This document shows, piece after piece, positions 27,601 through 42,600 of a DNA stretch of 64,000 bases. The position numbers were made by a program, and so were the translations under genes. Each line of letters starts with the position of its first letter. The first letter of the stretch is position 1. The stretch is from assembly GCF_014851395.1 (NCBI RefSeq), contig NW_024040707.1, positions 9,956,187 through 10,020,186 on the forward strand, given 5' to 3'. Below the pieces are notes generated by a model that was not told the origin of the DNA, did not search any database, and saw only the letters and a list, made by a program, of their open reading frames with translations. The stretch is from Micropterus salmoides. Lineage: Eukaryota; Chordata; Actinopteri; Centrarchiformes; Centrarchidae.

Positions 27601-30600
27601 GTGATCATGCTTTATTCAAAAACACCTGCTGTACCTGGCCTTTTATTGCACACTAAATATGGCCAGCTGTCAGAGAAGGTGTGGGTCCAAGTGAACCCAT
27701 CAGGGACTCTCTTCACACATCAGATCCTACATATTTTATTATTTATAATTCTTTGCATGTAGCATTTGTTTGTACAGCCATTTTGTATTTTTCTGTTCGT
27801 GCCATGCAAAAGAATGTGCTCATACGTTCAAGTAAACCAGTTAGTGTGTTCTAGTACATCGATAAGAACTACTGAATAGGATTTCCATATCTGACTGTTG
27901 TAGAAAATGACTTTTAGAGGTTCATTTCCCTGGAGAACAAAGTGCTTTCTCAGACTTATCTGCTTTTTGAACTTTGTCCAATATTTGCTTTTGTCTGATT
28001 GTGGCAGCGGCAACTTTAATAGCTATAGGACAAAGGGGCCGGGAATGTTTTGCATTTTCCAAAACGGATTCGGGAAAGTCATGGAGTAGGTTTTTGTTTC
28101 TTCCTTCTCACACACAGAATAAGACACCTAAATAAAGCTGACACCGAAGACCAATTAAATTGTTATGTTACATTTATAAAATTTTATTTTACATATTACA
28201 TACAATATATTTATGTAAATGAACTGCCAACAAAATTATTTTTTAACAACTGTTAAAATCTCATAAAAAAAATAATAGAGATTTTGAGTGGAAATCAGAT
28301 CTTTTTATCTGGAAAGACTGCCTTTGAGGCTCAAAGTGCAGTCGCATAGACACAAGACAAGTAGCTGATAAAGCACTGCTCAGAGAAATGGTTTCACACC
28401 AGAGACAATCATCCTCCCTTTTGTTTGAGTGCTTCAGGAGGTTGGGAAGGACAGCCCTGAAAACAGGGCAATTCCAAGGTCAATTTATGTGGTAATTAAT
28501 AGCACATGTGCTCCTCGTATATATGGCCATTGGAGGACTGATGGTAGGCAATGGAGTAGGTGTTGCTACTTTGGACTTGAAAAAAATCTAAGAGGGAGGT
28601 CTATTCCTAATATCTAAGCTCTTTCGGTATCATCACTGGAATATATGATGACACAGTGGTAACAACACCACTGAATGTGTTGATGTCTGACCTCTGAAAT
28701 TTTAACACACATTATAAACAGCTTACTGGTTAAATAACTTTTGTCAACAGTGCTAACACATGAATTGAGGTGGTTCAGTAGGTAATGCTGACAAGGAGAT
28801 GAGATAATAGGCTGATATTACTCAGAGACCGTGAGGAATATACATTTAGATTTTTTTCCAATACAGAATTTAACCTTTGTTAAGCCACAATAGCATTGTG
28901 GCTCTAGGGATGGCAGTGTTCATTGGGTGGTCCAGTCTAACATGTCTACTAGATGGATTACTATATTTTTTTCAAATGGATGTATCCTTCTGACTTTGGT
29001 GATCCTTTTACATTCATGTTCCCCTCAGGATGAATAAATAACCTTGGTCATCCCATAACTTCCCACCTAGCACCACCATCAGGTCAAAATTTTATTTGTA
29101 AAATATTTTGATTTATGGTCAAATTCCTGCAAAACTAATGACATTTCTATAAGCTAGTTGTGCTTTGTGTTTAGTGCCAATAACAAAACGTTAGCATGCT
29201 AACAAGCAAAACTGAGATGCCGAAAACAATATAGCATCCTTAACATTAGCCATTGCAGCATTGTCACTGTGAGCATGTTAGCGTGCTGACAGTATCAGCC
29301 ATAGCATCAGCAAGTACATCCTCATGGAGCTGCTAGCATGGCTATAAAGTCTTAATCAAATAAATTTTCCTAAACAATCAACTCTCTGAGGTATAGTTAA
29401 GACTGCAGTGGTCCCACTGTACACACACTGGTAATTTAATTTTAATTATGTTAAAAGAATCAAGAGATAAAGACTCTGGGCTGGTGTAACTAGCATGGAT
29501 ATTATTTACTGTTTACTTTGTGCCTCTGCAGTCACTACCCAACCAAACTGGGCTGGTGAAACAGGAGAGTATCTACTGCGAGAAAAAGAGGTCATAGTCA
29601 TAAACATGCTTACCTTTCATATTTGCTTTAAGCCCCTCCTAATGTAGCCCAATTAATCAGTTCAAAACAAGATATTTTAAAAAATGCTGCATGATTATCA
29701 AACCAGTCCCAATCACAGTCGCAGTGGGGTTCAGGTGTACTGCAGAGAAATCATGGAGGGGATGTAAAGTTTCTTCAAAAGTTAGGAAGGAGTTGGCTCT
29801 CCTACTTTGCCTTGCAAACAAACTAGGGCTTGATTAACAGCCAATTTGTTTAAGAGTGACTAGAGGCGGGTTTTAAAAAATCAGCACAGAGAACCTTCAG
29901 ACTTTCTACATCCAACTTTTGTCTATAGTCACAGATTACAACACTGGCCTTTTTCACTCAAAATATTTCTATTAATTTAACAGGTAGGCAATGATTTACC
30001 ATGGAGCATCTTCATGATAAAAATGTAAATGGCACAGCTCATGAATTCAGTTCTGTTTTTCAGCAGACTCTTGCAGCTCAGTGCTGTTTGCAGCCCCCAC
30101 CGCACCAACCCCCATCCCTCCCCAACCTCGTCCATTTATCTGCCCTGAGGTCAAGAAAGTATAGCTCATCCTTTGGGACACTGAGTGATTATGCATAAAT
30201 AAACGTTCATTCGTATTTCAGAACAGCAGCCATCTTGCCTGCTGGAGACCTCTGACATGTTGCTGGTGTATAATAAAGTGTCTGTGATTGGAGTCCTAAA
30301 CCTTTAACTACCATTGGAGGTCATTGGCTGGTCACACACAGCCTCCCATACACATTACATTCCTGCTTACTAGGCTTATTTTGTTCAGTTTGAATCAGAA
30401 GGAACTTTTATTTTTGTTTGTATAAATTAATGAAACTTGATGAACAATGCGGAGACAGTTGCTGACTCTTGATTTCACTCGCCCTAATCTTTTGAGAATT
30501 ATAGGATCCAACTAGCTTTAGCCATTATTATGAGATTGTGTCTTGTATCATTATCTACCTCATCTTGGTTGAGAAATAGCAGCTAAAAAGCTGGAAGGCG

Positions 30601-33600
30601 AGAGATGCTGAGAGAGGGTGGGAGGCGGGGACTTATTAGGACAGCAGCAAATCTCAGAGGATAAGGGTTGGGGGCAGGATAGGGAGTGACCATAGGCCAT
30701 TTCACCAGGCTAATGGGATGGGAATCCCTGGCAGCGGGCAACTTTTGGATTCTGCTGAGGATTTTGGTGCAGTGAGGATACGAAAAAATTAAACTATCTT
30801 CCTCCACAGGAGATAAAAATAATGCTCCACATCACTTAGGATTTTCTTCTTATTCTGTTATTATTTATTATATTGTCAGCATACAAGAGAGTCCTCAATG
30901 AGTCCTCAGTGAGGTCCCAGACTCTCATTCTAAATGCATGTGACTTTGATTTGATGGGAACCAGCTGCAATGATCCATGTTAAAACACTACTCTACGAAA
31001 TCTGCCTCTTATCCGATAATGTGGTTTTTTTTATTATCTATAAGCACTATTGACAAAAGCCCTTACAGACATCAATTTAATTTTTTGACCCCACTCTGAA
31101 CTCTTCCAAAAAGATTGAACCGCATTTGTGACATCTGCAGCTTTTGTGCGAGGGTTTAAAAGAGAGATTGAGAGAGATTATTCCCCCACTACAGCAGGAT
31201 GCCTCAACAAATCTAGGCAATGTTAAAGTTTTGTTCAATGATTTAATACAGGGGGTTTTTGTCAGAAAGCTTTGGACAGAGAGAGGATTATTTATTTTGT
31301 TTATCACAATACACAGCTCTTAATAGTGCACAGTATGAGGACTGTGCTGTAATCCCTTGTTATCTCTTCATGTCTGACACATACAGCACACACACACAAA
31401 TACATGCACAAACTTTAGTCCTAGGTAGGCCTATATACTTATTCATTGAGAAGCTGTCTAAGGAAAGGACAGTTGAGTCGACACTTGTTGTTATTTAGCA
31501 GGGATTTAGCAGGAAAAAGCACTATTGGTGACATTAGTCACTGGTCTGCTGGGAAATGATGGTAGCTTAGTGGAGGAAACACACATTTTCACTGGATTGA
31601 ATGAGACCCATTACAGTAATTAAAAAGCTTTCCACACATGCTTTCTCATCCTGCACAATTAGCATTTAGGAGGCTGCAATGCCTGCTCACCTTTGGGAAT
31701 TTAATGTTGGATATAATCACCTTGTTCAAGTCATATCATAATGAAAATGATTGTGCATGTGGGTGTGTTTTTTCACGTGTGGCTGATGTGGTTGCCACAG
31801 CAACAGCCCTAGCTGGCTTGTGAGGCAGTTTGGGGATTGAAGGCAACCCCCATTTCTCTAATAAACCCTGCTTTCCTTTCACTTTCTGAGCGGCAGACTT
31901 CAGTCGTCCCCTAGAAGGATGGTGGGGGTAGGGTCTCCTGTTTTGAAGGGGATTAGGGTGGTGGTGTTGGTGGTTGGGGCTGGTGTTTGTGGTATAGAAT
32001 GCAGGGATTTGGACATGTACCACATCATGGTTTGTGTGAGCTTGAGAGTAGACAAAGAGGTTGGAGATGGAGGAAGTGACAACTAAAGAGCACACGTGTG
32101 TGTGAGACACTGAGTGGGAGGAGAGAGAGAGTGAGGGAGGAGAATCAGCGGCAGAGAGGACGCTCTCTGGGAGTGTGCGACAGTCTAAAGAGCTGAGAGT
32201 GAGGCCAGCAGGTGAACGGCTGATGGATAGCAGCAAGTGAGCCGACTGAAGCTGGTGAGAGAGAAGAGTAAACGGAGACAGAGAGCAGAAAACTGTGAAA
32301 GGTGGGGAGGTGGGGAGGGGGGAGTGAGATGCTTAACTAGAAGAGAAGCGTAGACAGTGAGTCATCTGGCTGAGTGCTGGGTCACTGTCCGGACTTCCCA
32401 GGGAGCGTCCAGTGTTCAGTTGCCTTTGTGTGAGTAAGTTTGCTGCTCCGCTCTATGCAGGACATCAGGTTGCCTGGCACGCTGTGACTTCTTCACACAG
32501 CTGATTTCTGTGGTGCATTGCTAACCAGCTGGTGTGTGTTATGTAATTTGTTGTGGTGTTGGGATGAAGCTGTAGCTTAGTGCTGCAAACTGAATTGCAG
32601 GAGGGCTTACGTAGTAACCGCACAGAGCAGGCAGGTGTGTGTGTGTGTGTGTGTGTGAACAGCAACATGTAATGTGTGATGCACAACATGCCTGTGATGA
32701 AGGGAGAGTTTGTAATGATCTGTCACTCTCACTCTGATGTGTGTTTTGATGCTGCCAGAGTGAGATATAGATGATATATAAAGTATTACCTCAATTATTT
32801 TTGATATAATACAATGTCTATTTACAAAGCAACTGTTAGAAATGAAAGCTTTTTCTTTCACATGAATGTATGTGTGTGTGCCCTGCATCCATCTAATGTG
32901 CATTAGTTATAATTAAGAGTTCAGAGCAGCTGATGCTCTATCGTATCCTGTTCTCCCATGGGAGAGCTGCTGCTGGGGCTCCCGCCTCGGCTCTTTCATG
33001 TTTATTGAGCCTGCTGAGAAAAGGGCCATATTCACACAATTGTTCACATTTTATTTGGGTGATGCAGGAACTTTCTTGATTGAAGATTCACTTCGTTGTG
33101 TAATAGCAGACAGAGCTGTATGTTAATGATTCACACTCTCTTTTCTTCACCTATATTTGATTCTGAGTACACTCAGAACATGAAAACAGATTTCCATCTC
33201 GGTCTCTGTCCCTCTTAAGCAGCTGTTTGTCTTATCTACATCCTCAGTGATAGACCAACACAGCTCCATATATTCACTTGTGAAAGTAAAATGGTATGAA
33301 CGACACACTGATGTATTTACTGTGTACTCAGTGTACAGCTACACTATCTACTTGAAAAATATTTTGTTTTCGAGTTCAAGAGTTGTCCATTTTGTCTCAT
33401 TGAGTTATTGAATGCGCTGATTAATATTTCTCTGCATGTGGAGCTTGGTAACTTTTGGCTGCTAGAGAACACAGCACCTTGTAGATACAAAGATACATGA
33501 TACGTATTTATTTGTGGCTGCCACAACTTTCTTTGATCACCACAGCCAACAAGAAACATTTTCCGCTTTCACTGCTTCATTATCATTCAGATCCACTTTT

Positions 33601-36600
33601 TTTTTTTTTATTCAGATCCACTTTCATATTCATCGACCACTTTGTGTGTTTGAAATTGATCGAATTAATCAAACCAATTGAAAGCCTGCACAAACTGGCC
33701 AGTTGTCAGTGTCAATAAGGCACCATATTCAGCAGGGGTATTGATCAGTGATCCTGTGGGGATAAAGCCGTCCTGGTAGAGATATGGAGCAAAGGATGCG
33801 TGACAGTCGAGCTCGGTATTAGCAATGTGCTGCTCTCCTGGGCTGGAGAAGAAAGATGCTCTGTTTGAGTAAATGTGAAACTATGGGTATTTTGTCCCTA
33901 GATCCCTGAATTGTTTGTGAATAGCAGCTTATGCACTAAAAGAAAGGAAGAATGTGCAAATTATGATTTGTTTTTTTTTCCTTAATGATGGTCACAGTGA
34001 AGAAATCATTTATTGACTTATTTACTGTTAACTGTCAGACATAACTTCTATATGAAAGACAACTGACAACTGGCCAGTTTGTTCAGTCTTAAAATGAATG
34101 AGCATGAAAAAAGCACCTAAGCACCAGGTTTAACCTTGTATCACTAGGGCACTGCATATTAGAAAAAATAGCTACAGTTCCTGAACTGATTCATAGAGAT
34201 CTTAATTGCAGTTTATATTCTCTGCTTTTTACAGTGTTGTAAATTAGAGGTCCTTGTTTGTGTGTCTGGACATTTTCTGTAAACCATGTCATTTCACCAC
34301 TATGTGGTAATGTGCTTTATTTTCTAGAAACATAAATAAAATAGAATGGAGTGGTAACCTAGAAGATTTTTTAAACTCTAAGACCCCTAGTCTATACAAA
34401 TGCACTCTGTTGCTAAATTAGACCAGCAACATTTCTTGAGGCATTACCTTTTATTGTCCTCTTGCTTGATCTCAAACTGAGTGACCTTTTCTGACTGAAT
34501 GTTCTCTTGAATCTGTCTGATTGCAGGAAACAAGATGGGAGCGACCCCCGAATTTCTGCAACACTAGAGCCCCAGCTGTTCCAGCCTACACTTCCATACA
34601 CCACCTCACAATTCCACAAGGTAGGAGGAGAACCCCCTCGGTTGAGTTTGCATTTTGACCCCCTGACCCTGATGTTTCTTTCTACGATATTGTGTCTCTA
34701 CGCATCTTGTTTCTGCACCTGTTTCTGTCTGGACCCACTTGGCTCGGTGTTCTGTGTGTATTTAATCTGTCACGACTGTATCAGACCCAGACTTTCTGCT
34801 TGCAGTGTTACTTTGATTTTTATTCTTGTCCTCTTTTGTTTAACTTATGTAATTAGAGTGCACAGAGCTCCGTGTCTGGGATGATTATGTGCGCCTGATT
34901 CAATTAATACAAATTTATTTTTAGCAGGAAATTGTCAGTTTGATGCTGACAATTTCTCAATCCAAGCCTAACAAGTCTTATTCTATCAAAGTGAACAAAA
35001 TACAGCCTGTCTGAGCAATAGTTATTTTTTTATCAAAAGACAAACTTCTTCGCCCCCACCAAAGTCAGTAATGTTTAATCAGTCTTTATGTGGGCTTCAA
35101 TTGTTATCCAGTTGTTTTAATGCAATCGTATGATGATGATGAGCCAATTTTACTTCAGTAGCAGTTCAGTGTCAGTTAAAAATAATCAACACATTTTGGA
35201 GGCTTTTTAAAAGGGTAAGCTAAAATGTGCTGATTTGTGCACTTCCAAAGTGTTTTTATTAGCTTGTGATACATTTTCTGCCATATACTCTGTAAGTTCA
35301 ATCTAAGAGTGAATTCAATTTGTCTCCAGCTCAGTTTTCAGGGTTTTTCCCCCCATTTCATTTCATGTATTATTCTTCCTTTCTGAGGAAATCATATGTA
35401 TAAATGCCATATTTAATACCATAACAGTTCTTTAATAATGTAGATATTGTACATACCCACATTCCTTTATATTTTTCTTTATATTTTATATTTATACATT
35501 CTTTATTTTACCTACTTTCTGTCATTATTTCTATTCCTTATGCTTTGATAAGTGTGCAACTGTGACAAAAATTTCCCCTTGGGGATATATAAAGTATTTC
35601 TGATTCTGATTTCTGATAATGGGAAATTGATGTGGCTGTACATTCAAAATAAAAATGAAGGAAGAATATGATTAAGGAGAAAGCCTTTCAACGAATTTAT
35701 TTAGACTGTCACAGTACCTATCAAATCCATCTTGCAGTTGGAATCTTCATGTCTACCTTTCACGTCTTATCATTATAATGAGCAACTGATGTGAAAAATC
35801 TATTTTGGGATATTTCGGGTACTTAAAAACTGAAAAAAGCTGAGGTTGGTGAAGATAAAAAGTGGATACTATCTCACTCATGTCAGATTGGTTTTATAAG
35901 ATCTCACACTTTGGATGGGGCTTACACTTCCTGCAGTCTGACTTGATCTGAGTAGAGCAGAGGGAGTGGGAAGAGAAAAGGATTAAAGGAGAATTTGGAG
36001 ATTGGGTAGTCACTCCTGATCCCTGCAGCACACACTGTCTGTAGGTGCCTGACTTACAAGTTACAATTAGTCAGACATGAGGAGAGGACTTGTGAAACAT
36101 CTACAGAATACTGGCTGTCTTTGGCTTCTATGTCATGCAAATGCACATGTAAAGGCACAGATGAAGGTATTCCAGATTTGGTTCATAGTATTTTCCCCAT
36201 TTTCTTTACATCCTGTAGGAGAAACAACAGAAAAGTGCATTACATATGGGTTTGTAATTGGACAGAACAAAACGCTACTACTCCCTAAAGGGAAATTAAT
36301 AAAAATGTAAGTTATATTTAATATTTGATCTCTGTAACTCCATTTTAACCCCTTTGATTTGAAATTCAGGAAAAGGAACGTATCTTATAAGGATATTGAG
36401 GGACAGCATGGTAATGTGATGCACTGTAGTATGACAGGGGCTTAGTGGGGCAAGACTCAGAGGAGTGTATCACTTTAATCAGAGCCCTGCGAAAACCAGG
36501 TCAATCTGCAATTAACACCACCAGGTCTTATGGTCACTGCCTAATTCAAACCACACTACGATGCTGTCATAGTAACATTGTTGCACATTTCTAAGAGAGG

Positions 36601-39600
36601 AAACACAAAATCTATTTTCAGAGTTTGCTATAGAATACCGTTCCACACACAAATTAAAAACAAAGTATGTATCTCAAGACATTTCTGAGATGCTAATAAT
36701 GTGCATAACCAAACAACACACAGATTGTTATTTTACTATTTTGGAGTTGGGGTTCCTAACACAAACATGTTTTTTTTGCATTGTTTTTAAATACAACCTG
36801 TTTTGTGATAGTAGTAAGATCCTAAACAACCTTAAATTAGCTGGAACCAAAAGGCAGAACTCAGACCTAGACATATTGTCCATCAAAGAAAAAGACAAAA
36901 ATATATTCTATTCATACTATTCTTCAGTCTTGTGCTGCTGGTCAGAGTTTTAATGAGCTCTGGGAAGACGCTTAGAGTTGCACCTGAGACGTCTGGAGGA
37001 GCGAGGAGGTCTTGCACATTTAATTTGCCTCTTGTCATAATGACAATCCTATTAGCTCTTATAATGAAAGGTCTCAGCTCTGACACCTGCACTGTGTGTT
37101 AGCCTGACTCCCTGTGGATCCCACACCTCCTCCACTCTGGTCATTTCTGCCACATGTTTTTCTGCTGCAATGAAGGTTGCTGTTTGTCTCCACTTTGTTT
37201 CCACTGCAGTTTGTGTGTGTATCTAGATTCCTTTTCAGACTTTAGTCTCCTTTACTCTATCCATCTCAGTATTTTCCATCAGTGTTTATTACTGATCATC
37301 TCCTAATTTTTCAATGTCATTTGGACTGTCCATATACAAGGGATGATGTACAAGGTACATTTATTTGCCTATTACAAAAAGATTGTAAAATGAGATGCAG
37401 TTTGTAGTTCCCTTAGCTACAAAGTAAACGTTATATACATAAATTATAAAAATGATATACAGAAATAAAATATTTTTCATGGTTCAGTGCTCAGGATGAA
37501 TTTAAGTCTAAAGCCTCGGGGAAGAAGCTGCTCTGTAGTCTGGTGGTGCGACAGCAGATATTTCTGGATCTCTTGCCAGATGGCGGCAGGGTGAACAGGC
37601 TGTGACTGGGGTTGGTAGCCTACTATCTTTTAGTATCCTTTGGGCTCTGTGCAGGCACCTCGCTTCACTCATATCACTGATGTTCGGAGCTGGGTACCAA
37701 AGATCTTCTGAGTGATTTTAATTATCCGCTGAAGATCCCTCCTTTCCTGGGCTGTGCACATCCCATGTCAATTGGTGAAGTTTCCAGTCAGGAAGCCTTC
37801 TATTGGTTCTCTGTAAAAGGTGACAAGAATTTGGCATGGACATTTTGCCTTCTTAAGTTTCCTTAAGAAATACAGCCATTTTTTAGCTTTCTTCACGAGC
37901 ATGGAGTTGTGAGATGACCATGTCAGATTCTCTGTGATTCCCAGGAACCTAAAACTGTTCACCTGCTCCAACTCAGCTCCACTGATGTAAACAGGAGTGT
38001 GTCTTTATCTCCTTTTTCCAAAAATCATTGATCAGCTCCTTGGTTTTGCTGCTGTTGAGCAGTAGGTTGTTCTCTGCGCCACTTAGCAAGATTATCAATT
38101 TCCTTCCGAAGCCTCATTGTTGTTTGAAATCCGATGATGTTGGTGTTATACGCAAACTTCACAGTTGTCAACATGTTGGGGGTTGCAGTTGTTGGTGTAC
38201 AGCGTGAACAGGAGGGGGCTGAGCACACAGCCCAGAGGGCCTCCGGTATTGAGGTGTGGCTGCCAAACTGAACTGTCTGGGGTCTGTTTGTGAAGAAGTG
38301 CAATATCCAGTTGCAGAGTGTTATACTCAAACCCAGAGTGCTGAGGCAGTTTCATGGGGGAGATTGTGTTGAATGCTGAACTGAAATCCAGAAACAGCAT
38401 TCTGATGTAGGTGTTGTGTATGAGGCCTGAGTAGAGGGCAGTGGAGATGGCATATTTAGGGTCCAGGCTGGCTGGATGTTGTCCTTTATGTGCTTAAGAA
38501 CCAATTTCTCAAAGCACTTCATCAGAATGCAGTGCCACAGGGAGATAGTCATTCAAACTAGACACTGCAGTCTTTTTAGGTACGGTGACAATGGTGGCTG
38601 TCTTGAAGCAGGTGGGAACATTCTCCTGTGAAGGTGATATGTAAGAAATGTCAGTAATAACACCAGCTAACTGATTGGAACAGGTTTTGGCTTTCAGTCT
38701 CACTCTGGCGGTGCCCTGTGCTTCCTTGTCACCTGACTTAAAAGCAGCTTTTTTGGCTCTGGATAAGACCCCTCACCTCTCCATTCATCCAGGCTTTCTG
38801 ATTAGGTAGTGATTTTAATGTCTTAGTGATCACCACATCATCAACACATTTGTTGATGTATGATGTCACTGATGATGTATGTTCCTCAAGGTTAATGTGG
38901 CTGTCTTGGGTGGCGGCCTCTCTGAACATATGTTAGTCTGTGCACTCAAAGCAGATTTTACTGTTGGTTTGACCCTTTGAATCAGCTGAGTGTAAGTGGG
39001 CAGTAGAAGTAGAGAAATTTTGTCTGATTGACCAAAATGGGGATGAGGGAGGGCTTTGTAGCTGCCAGGAATATTTGTGTAGACAAGGTCCAGAGTATTG
39101 CTTCCCCTGGTGGGGATGTGGACATGCTGGTGGAATTTAGGTTCAGGAACAGTTCTAAGATCTGTTTGATTAAAATCACCTGCTATAATAAAAACAACAA
39201 CAGGTTGTTTTGTCATGTGATGTTCAGTTTTTAAAATATGTGCATCTGGAGGAATGTAAACAACGACGACAAAAACACTAGTGAATCATCAGGGCAGATA
39301 ACATGGCTGACATCTTAACAGTAAAAATTCCACATCAGGTAAACACTGTCTATTCACTTTGACTGCGTTTGAGCACCAAGTTTCATTAATGTAAACACAG
39401 AGTCTTACCGGAGTCTTGAATTTTATCAGCGCAGAACACGCTCCCCCCTCAAGAGTAAATATAGTTCCTCTGTGAACAGGAGATTGATAAAGGACGTCTA
39501 TGAGAGTAGAAGAGTTGGACTCCACCTCCAGCTACCTGTCAGCCTAAGTCAAGATAGCCTTAGTGATAAAAACAGAGGTGGATGATATGTGGTTTGGATT

Positions 39601-42600
39601 TCGTCCTGCATTGCTACACAGAGAGATTGACAAAGAAGGATCAGCAGAGGACAAGACACCTCTAGCTGCAGTCAGAGGATTACTACTCTAAACTTCAAGC
39701 ACTATCAGCTGCCTTTGCATGCAACCTGAGACATACACTTGCTGATAATCTTGTACGTTTAGAGGACGCACTGGGAGAAGCCAGCGGATCCTGTCTTCAA
39801 CTTTGTATGAGCTAACACTTTGTCAGTCATGTTTGCAGTTAGCAGGGATGCAGCTTTACCTCGGTTATGGGACACAGTCAACTCTCTGTCATTTGACAAA
39901 TGCACAGCAATCTGAGACTGAGTTTAATCCAAACCTGTTGAAGTCAGCCAAGACGAGGAACGTCATTTGAAGCTGCAGATCACTGCTTTAAGGAAAGTTA
40001 AAAATGGCTAAAAATCAAGACAACCACTTCAATGCTCCAAAGGTGACAAAGGCACACTGGAAAAAGCCCCGCAATGTAAGTAGCTTTACTTTAGAAACAT
40101 GCTGGATGGAAAACATCACTGGATGGAAAACTAGAGAGGGAATTTGGCAGCATTTTCAGCAGAGGCTTGGAGAACTTCTTCTCCAAATTGAGATTAAAGT
40201 TGCAAATTCAAAACCTGACAGTTTATCTTGCTTGTTTGTTGAATTGATGAGCTGAAGAAAAATGTCTATTTGAAGGAGAACATTTCTAGTTCTAATATTA
40301 GGTGCTCTGTTAGTATAAAAAAACAGGTGACAAGATTTGGTCAGACTTATTCGTGCTTTTTTGGTGCTATATGTCATGGCATATGGCTTTATGGCTAATG
40401 CAGTTGTTGTTTGAATCCAAGGATAAGATGTAGCTCAACACTAAAGGTCCTCTTTTTCTAACCTCTGGTTAATGTTATTGAAGCTGGCGTTATTTACTTT
40501 CAGGGTTTGTGGCGGACTATTGTTTGCACATGGTGGAGGACTTTACTCATACTCACACTAAACAACGAGATTTGCTGTGTACACAAACTGTTTAAAGCGG
40601 AACCTTTCAGCCTTCATTTGACCACTCCAGACCGATGTTTCTATGGACTACTTTCAGCCTTTTTGCAGTAGTTAGAGTTGTCATGCTTAACTGATGCATG
40701 CAAGTTTTGAATATGAAAATTTAAAGGACACTACCCCAAAAGCTGTGGCTGGGGATCTAAAAAATTAGGTTTAACCTGGAAAAGTCATGCATGACTTTGT
40801 AATAATGTGACAAACCACATGGGAGAGATGAGAGGTCACATGCTGCAATCAGGTAAAATGTTGATTAAAATAATAGCACTTTGTAATGGGTTTCGTGAAT
40901 GACAATGTTCAATATTTGACAGAAATGTAAGTAATAAACTATAACGTTCTGTGTGGAGCCATGGAGATCCTGGACTCTCTTTAACGGCTCAAAAAACACA
41001 GCTGTTTTATAACCTTGATATGTCTTGAATTTCTCGCTCCCAGCTGTAAAACCTGCTTAAATACAGTGGATTTTCATATGCTGTACAGTATATCTGATTA
41101 GTGTTGACAGTACTTTTTATGCAGCACTAACCTTCCAAAATCCCAAAAAAGTCCATTTAGATTGTGTCACCACATAGGATAACATATTGTACATTTCTAT
41201 GTGTGTAATGACTTTTAAGCAAACAAAAGGAATATTTATTCATGCAACAACCCATATAGCAAATAATACACAAAATATTTCCTATTTCCTTGGTTTAATA
41301 ACATTTCATTATTTTGTCATTTTTATGAAATGTGAAAGCTCAGTTTGTGCAAAGGGAAGAGTTCCCACTTCAGAACTTTTCTACACATTAGGTTTTAATA
41401 AGAAGGAGGGAAATGTAAATTTTGCACTTGTTATTATCGTTACACATACAGCAATAAGCAAGTATGATCAAAAAAACTGAGCTTTTTTTCCTCACTGGAT
41501 GGAGTGTGACAAGACTCCACATAAACTGCTGAACATGGCTGAACTGTAACTGTCAGACTGCTGTAAAAATAAATTAACCTCAGCACCCAACAAATGAACT
41601 CAAAACATTTTCTCTCACTCTCCTCTCTCCAGACCACAGATTTATTTGAAATTATTGAAAGGATGCAGGTAAGATGATGAATGGATCTTTGTATTTTGGC
41701 TCGGCTTTATAAGCTGCACTTACCAAGAAACTAACCAGTCAGTGTGACTCTTCCTAATTCTGCAGCACTCTGGCCCTCTCCTCGACTACAACACTTCTGT
41801 AAATTCTATTCTTGAGAAGGAAATTGATTCTGGTGGTTACAGAGGAGAGTTGCCAGAGCAATATATGTGTGTCTCAGCGTCTCTTCTTAACATTCTTGTT
41901 GTAACACTGGCTGACAGCACTGTAAGCTTATTATCTCACCTCTGTCTCCTGGTTTCTGAAAGCTTTGGAAGGATTGTTATTTTAAACATATGATTCCATA
42001 CATATATAGTACATATGTTTATGATGGGGCGTATCCAAACTCTTGATGACTGGTCTTTTATATTAAATTAATTACAATAGCTTTCAGTGACTTCAACATT
42101 TTACACGTCTGGCAGTGTGTGTTGGCTTCGATGCATTTTCAAAATATAAATATTTTTCTTTAGCAGGGTGTGTGATTCAGGACAGTGTCTTTTCCCCAAC
42201 ATATCGATATGATGTATCGTGTTCCTTGATGCCAGGCGCTATCACCTAGCCGTAATTTAGTATCACTGCGTCTCTTTCTCTGCATCGTTGACTTTGATTT
42301 TTTTCACACATACACACCTCAAGTCCAATGGGTGTTTCATCTTTTTAATCCCTGGGGTCTTATTACCACACATGTGTGCTGAAAGACTTTTCAGTCACTC
42401 CCAAATGCCTGCTCTTTAGCATCCTCTAACTGTCTTTCAGTGTCCTCTCTCTGTGTATGTAATTCATCTCTTTCTGTATCTTTCCATCTGTCCGTCTGTG
42501 ACTTTGCTTTGTTGCCTGCTGCATATCTCTTGGGAAAATTGTGTTGTTATGTAATGATGTTGAAATTTTTCTCCCTGTTTGTTTTGTTGTTGTCATTTAG

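Larger units (their letters stand above)
22936..34526 (+). other. rap1gap: rap1gap intron 2 (11.6 kb)
   Basis: Bounded by GTGAGT and TTGCAG. It carries a dispersed repeat with a (GATA)n tract (24.4-25.0 kb), a short retroelement insertion (26.1 kb), a long MITE-family copy (29 kb), a (TG)n tract and a purine-rich candidate promoter (32.1-32.4 kb). Open frames such as 23358-23654 have no family resemblance and no matching splice phase evidence. Confidence 0.8.
34621..41632 (+). other. rap1gap: rap1gap intron 3 (7.0 kb)
   Basis: Bounded by GTAGGA and CTCTCCAG. It contains a Rex1-like LINE tail (35.4-35.6 kb) and a decayed minus-strand LINE (37.35-39.55 kb). From 39.6 to 41.6 kb there is unassigned, probably partly repetitive DNA without coding frames. 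Confidence 0.8.

Noticed and set aside
31736..32236. 166-codon minus-strand frame, the longest minus-strand frame in the window
   Set aside because: It runs antisense to purine-rich DNA, giving Ser/Pro/His-rich sequence without any recognisable domain; long frames arise easily in such biased sequence.
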